Notes under the pieces: model-generated | Databases searched by the model: none | Told to the model about the DNA's origin: nothing | Seen by the model: only the letters and a program-made list of their open reading frames with translations | Part shown: piece after piece, positions 6,047 through 6,434 of the stretch | How positions within the stretch are numbered: position 1 is the stretch's first letter | Layout of the letters: each line of letters begins with the position of its first letter | Translations under genes and position numbers: made by a program | NCBI GenBank assembly: GCA_027335515.1 | Contig: DAHWHT010000162.1 | Location: 1 to 6,434 of the forward strand | DNA: 6,434 nt | Source of the DNA: Clostridia bacterium | GTDB lineage: Bacteria; Bacillota_E; RBS10-35; JAJYVN01 | Direction of reading: 5' to 3'

Positions 6047-6434
6047 TCAGGTGTTCGGTTCGGGCGGCACATTTTCACCACGATCTCCGGACCCGGTAGG
6101 TGGCGCCGCGCGTGGCCCCCGGGGCTGGCCCGCGTCCTGCCCTGCCAGTGCCTTGGGTCGGTTGATCCACACGGACTCCGGTAGGTGCCGGCGCCGGGGG
6201 GGACGGCTGAAGCGCTCCGGATGCGCCTCGTACGCCGCAAGCATCACGCGGTGGCGCTGCAGCAGGATCGCCTCCGCCTGGCCGTAGTGCACACTGGCCG
6301 GTGTCAACATGCAGATGCCGGAGTGGCGGTGCTCACCGTTGTACCAAGCCATGAACTCCCGGCTGAAGACGCGGGCATCCTGCTCCGACCCAAAGCGCTC
6401 GGGAAAGTCTGGCCGATACTTGAGCGTCTTGAAC
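6047..6434 (-). CDS. IS3-family transposase (OrfB, DDE integrase core), C-terminal part
   Basis: The minus strand frame is open from the window edge (first full codon at 6433) to TGA at 6049-6047, leaving 128 residues. It starts FKTLKYRPDFPERFG and contains AWYNGEHRHSG, LTPASVHYG and HPERFS, the standard C-terminal hallmarks of IS3-family rve-domain transposases. In this family the catalytic Glu normally sits three residues before FKTLK, so it should lie just outside the window; the second Lys of FKTLK is the conserved basic residue seven places after that Glu. After the usual near-terminal VWINRPK the frame continues for about 34 Pro/Gly/Arg-rich residues, longer than is typical, suggesting loss of the normal stop. 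The enzyme moves the element by a copy-out, circle-forming route. Whether this copy is active cannot be seen. Confidence 0.92.
   Translation of the reverse strand, partial: FKTLKYRPDFPERFGSEQDARVFSREFMAWYNGEHRHSGICMLTPASVHYGQAEAILLQRHRVMLAAYEAHPERFSRPPRRRHLPESVWINRPKALAGQDAGQPRGPRAAPPTGSGDRGENVPPEPNT

Larger units (their letters stand above)
5960..6434 (-). mobile_element. IS3-family insertion sequence, right-end part (runs off window)
   Basis: The segment contains the 3' part of an IS3-type transposase, about 60 bases of noncoding sequence, and an end-like stretch whose minus strand reads TGTCTCAAAGGGCTTGACAG then GTTCCG (5993-5968). I recall comparable TGTCTCA...TTGACA...TTCCG ends from IS3-family elements with this transposase type, but cannot align them here. 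The outer boundary is uncertain: TG dinucleotides expected at IS3 ends occur at 5960 and 5974. The other end and any target duplication lie outside the window. Confidence 0.6.

Noticed and set aside
1..6434. CRISPR array, tRNA, rRNA or riboswitch
   Set aside because: No regularly spaced repeats, no tRNA-like TTCGANNC arms in context, and no conserved RNA sequences were seen on either strand by eye.

Overview
The window is a GC-rich bacterial chromosomal segment (by eye about two thirds G+C or more) with five protein-coding units and an insertion-sequence end. GC content, GTG starts and the presence of a RecD2-type helicase (typical of bacteria without a RecD subunit in a RecBCD enzyme, such as Actinomycetota, Chloroflexota, Deinococcota and GC-rich Bacillota) suggest a GC-rich Gram-positive or Chloroflexota-like organism. 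The sequence alone does not settle the taxon.

Left part, minus strand: a large exported lipoprotein (2551 to 215) made of Asp-box (BNR-like) repeats, so probably a beta-propeller. Just 45 bases downstream on the same strand is the 5' end of a second gene that leaves the window at base 1. Its 56 visible residues form a MerR-like winged helix-turn-helix, as in BldC-type regulators or the N-terminus of IS607-type serine recombinases. A short divergent region (2552-2718) separates the lipoprotein from the plus-strand genes. It holds Shine-Dalgarno sites for both directions, a possible ECF-sigma-type promoter for the lipoprotein and a run of ten C.

Middle, plus strand: a RecD2-type SF1B DNA helicase (GTG at 2719) with all main helicase motifs, but with two departures at conserved places. 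The Walker A motif ends in GKA instead of GKT/GKS, and an in-frame TAG at 5020 cuts off a 21-codon tail that still reads like the normal family C-terminus.

Right part: a nucleotidyltransferase of the MNT-like DNA polymerase beta superfamily (5145-5867) with an intact catalytic triad. Overlapping its stop codon is a second reading frame (GTG 5860, strong Shine-Dalgarno) that stops after 42 codons, where sequence resembling an IS3-family end begins. The right edge holds the C-terminal 128 residues of an IS3-family transposase on the minus strand, with a TTGACA box at the outer end of the element. The simplest reading is a translationally coupled two-gene NTase module whose second gene was cut by an IS3-type insertion.

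No RNA gene, CRISPR array or convincing intrinsic terminator was seen. The most interesting points are the altered Walker A, the amber stop ahead of a conserved tail, and the interrupted NTase partner.
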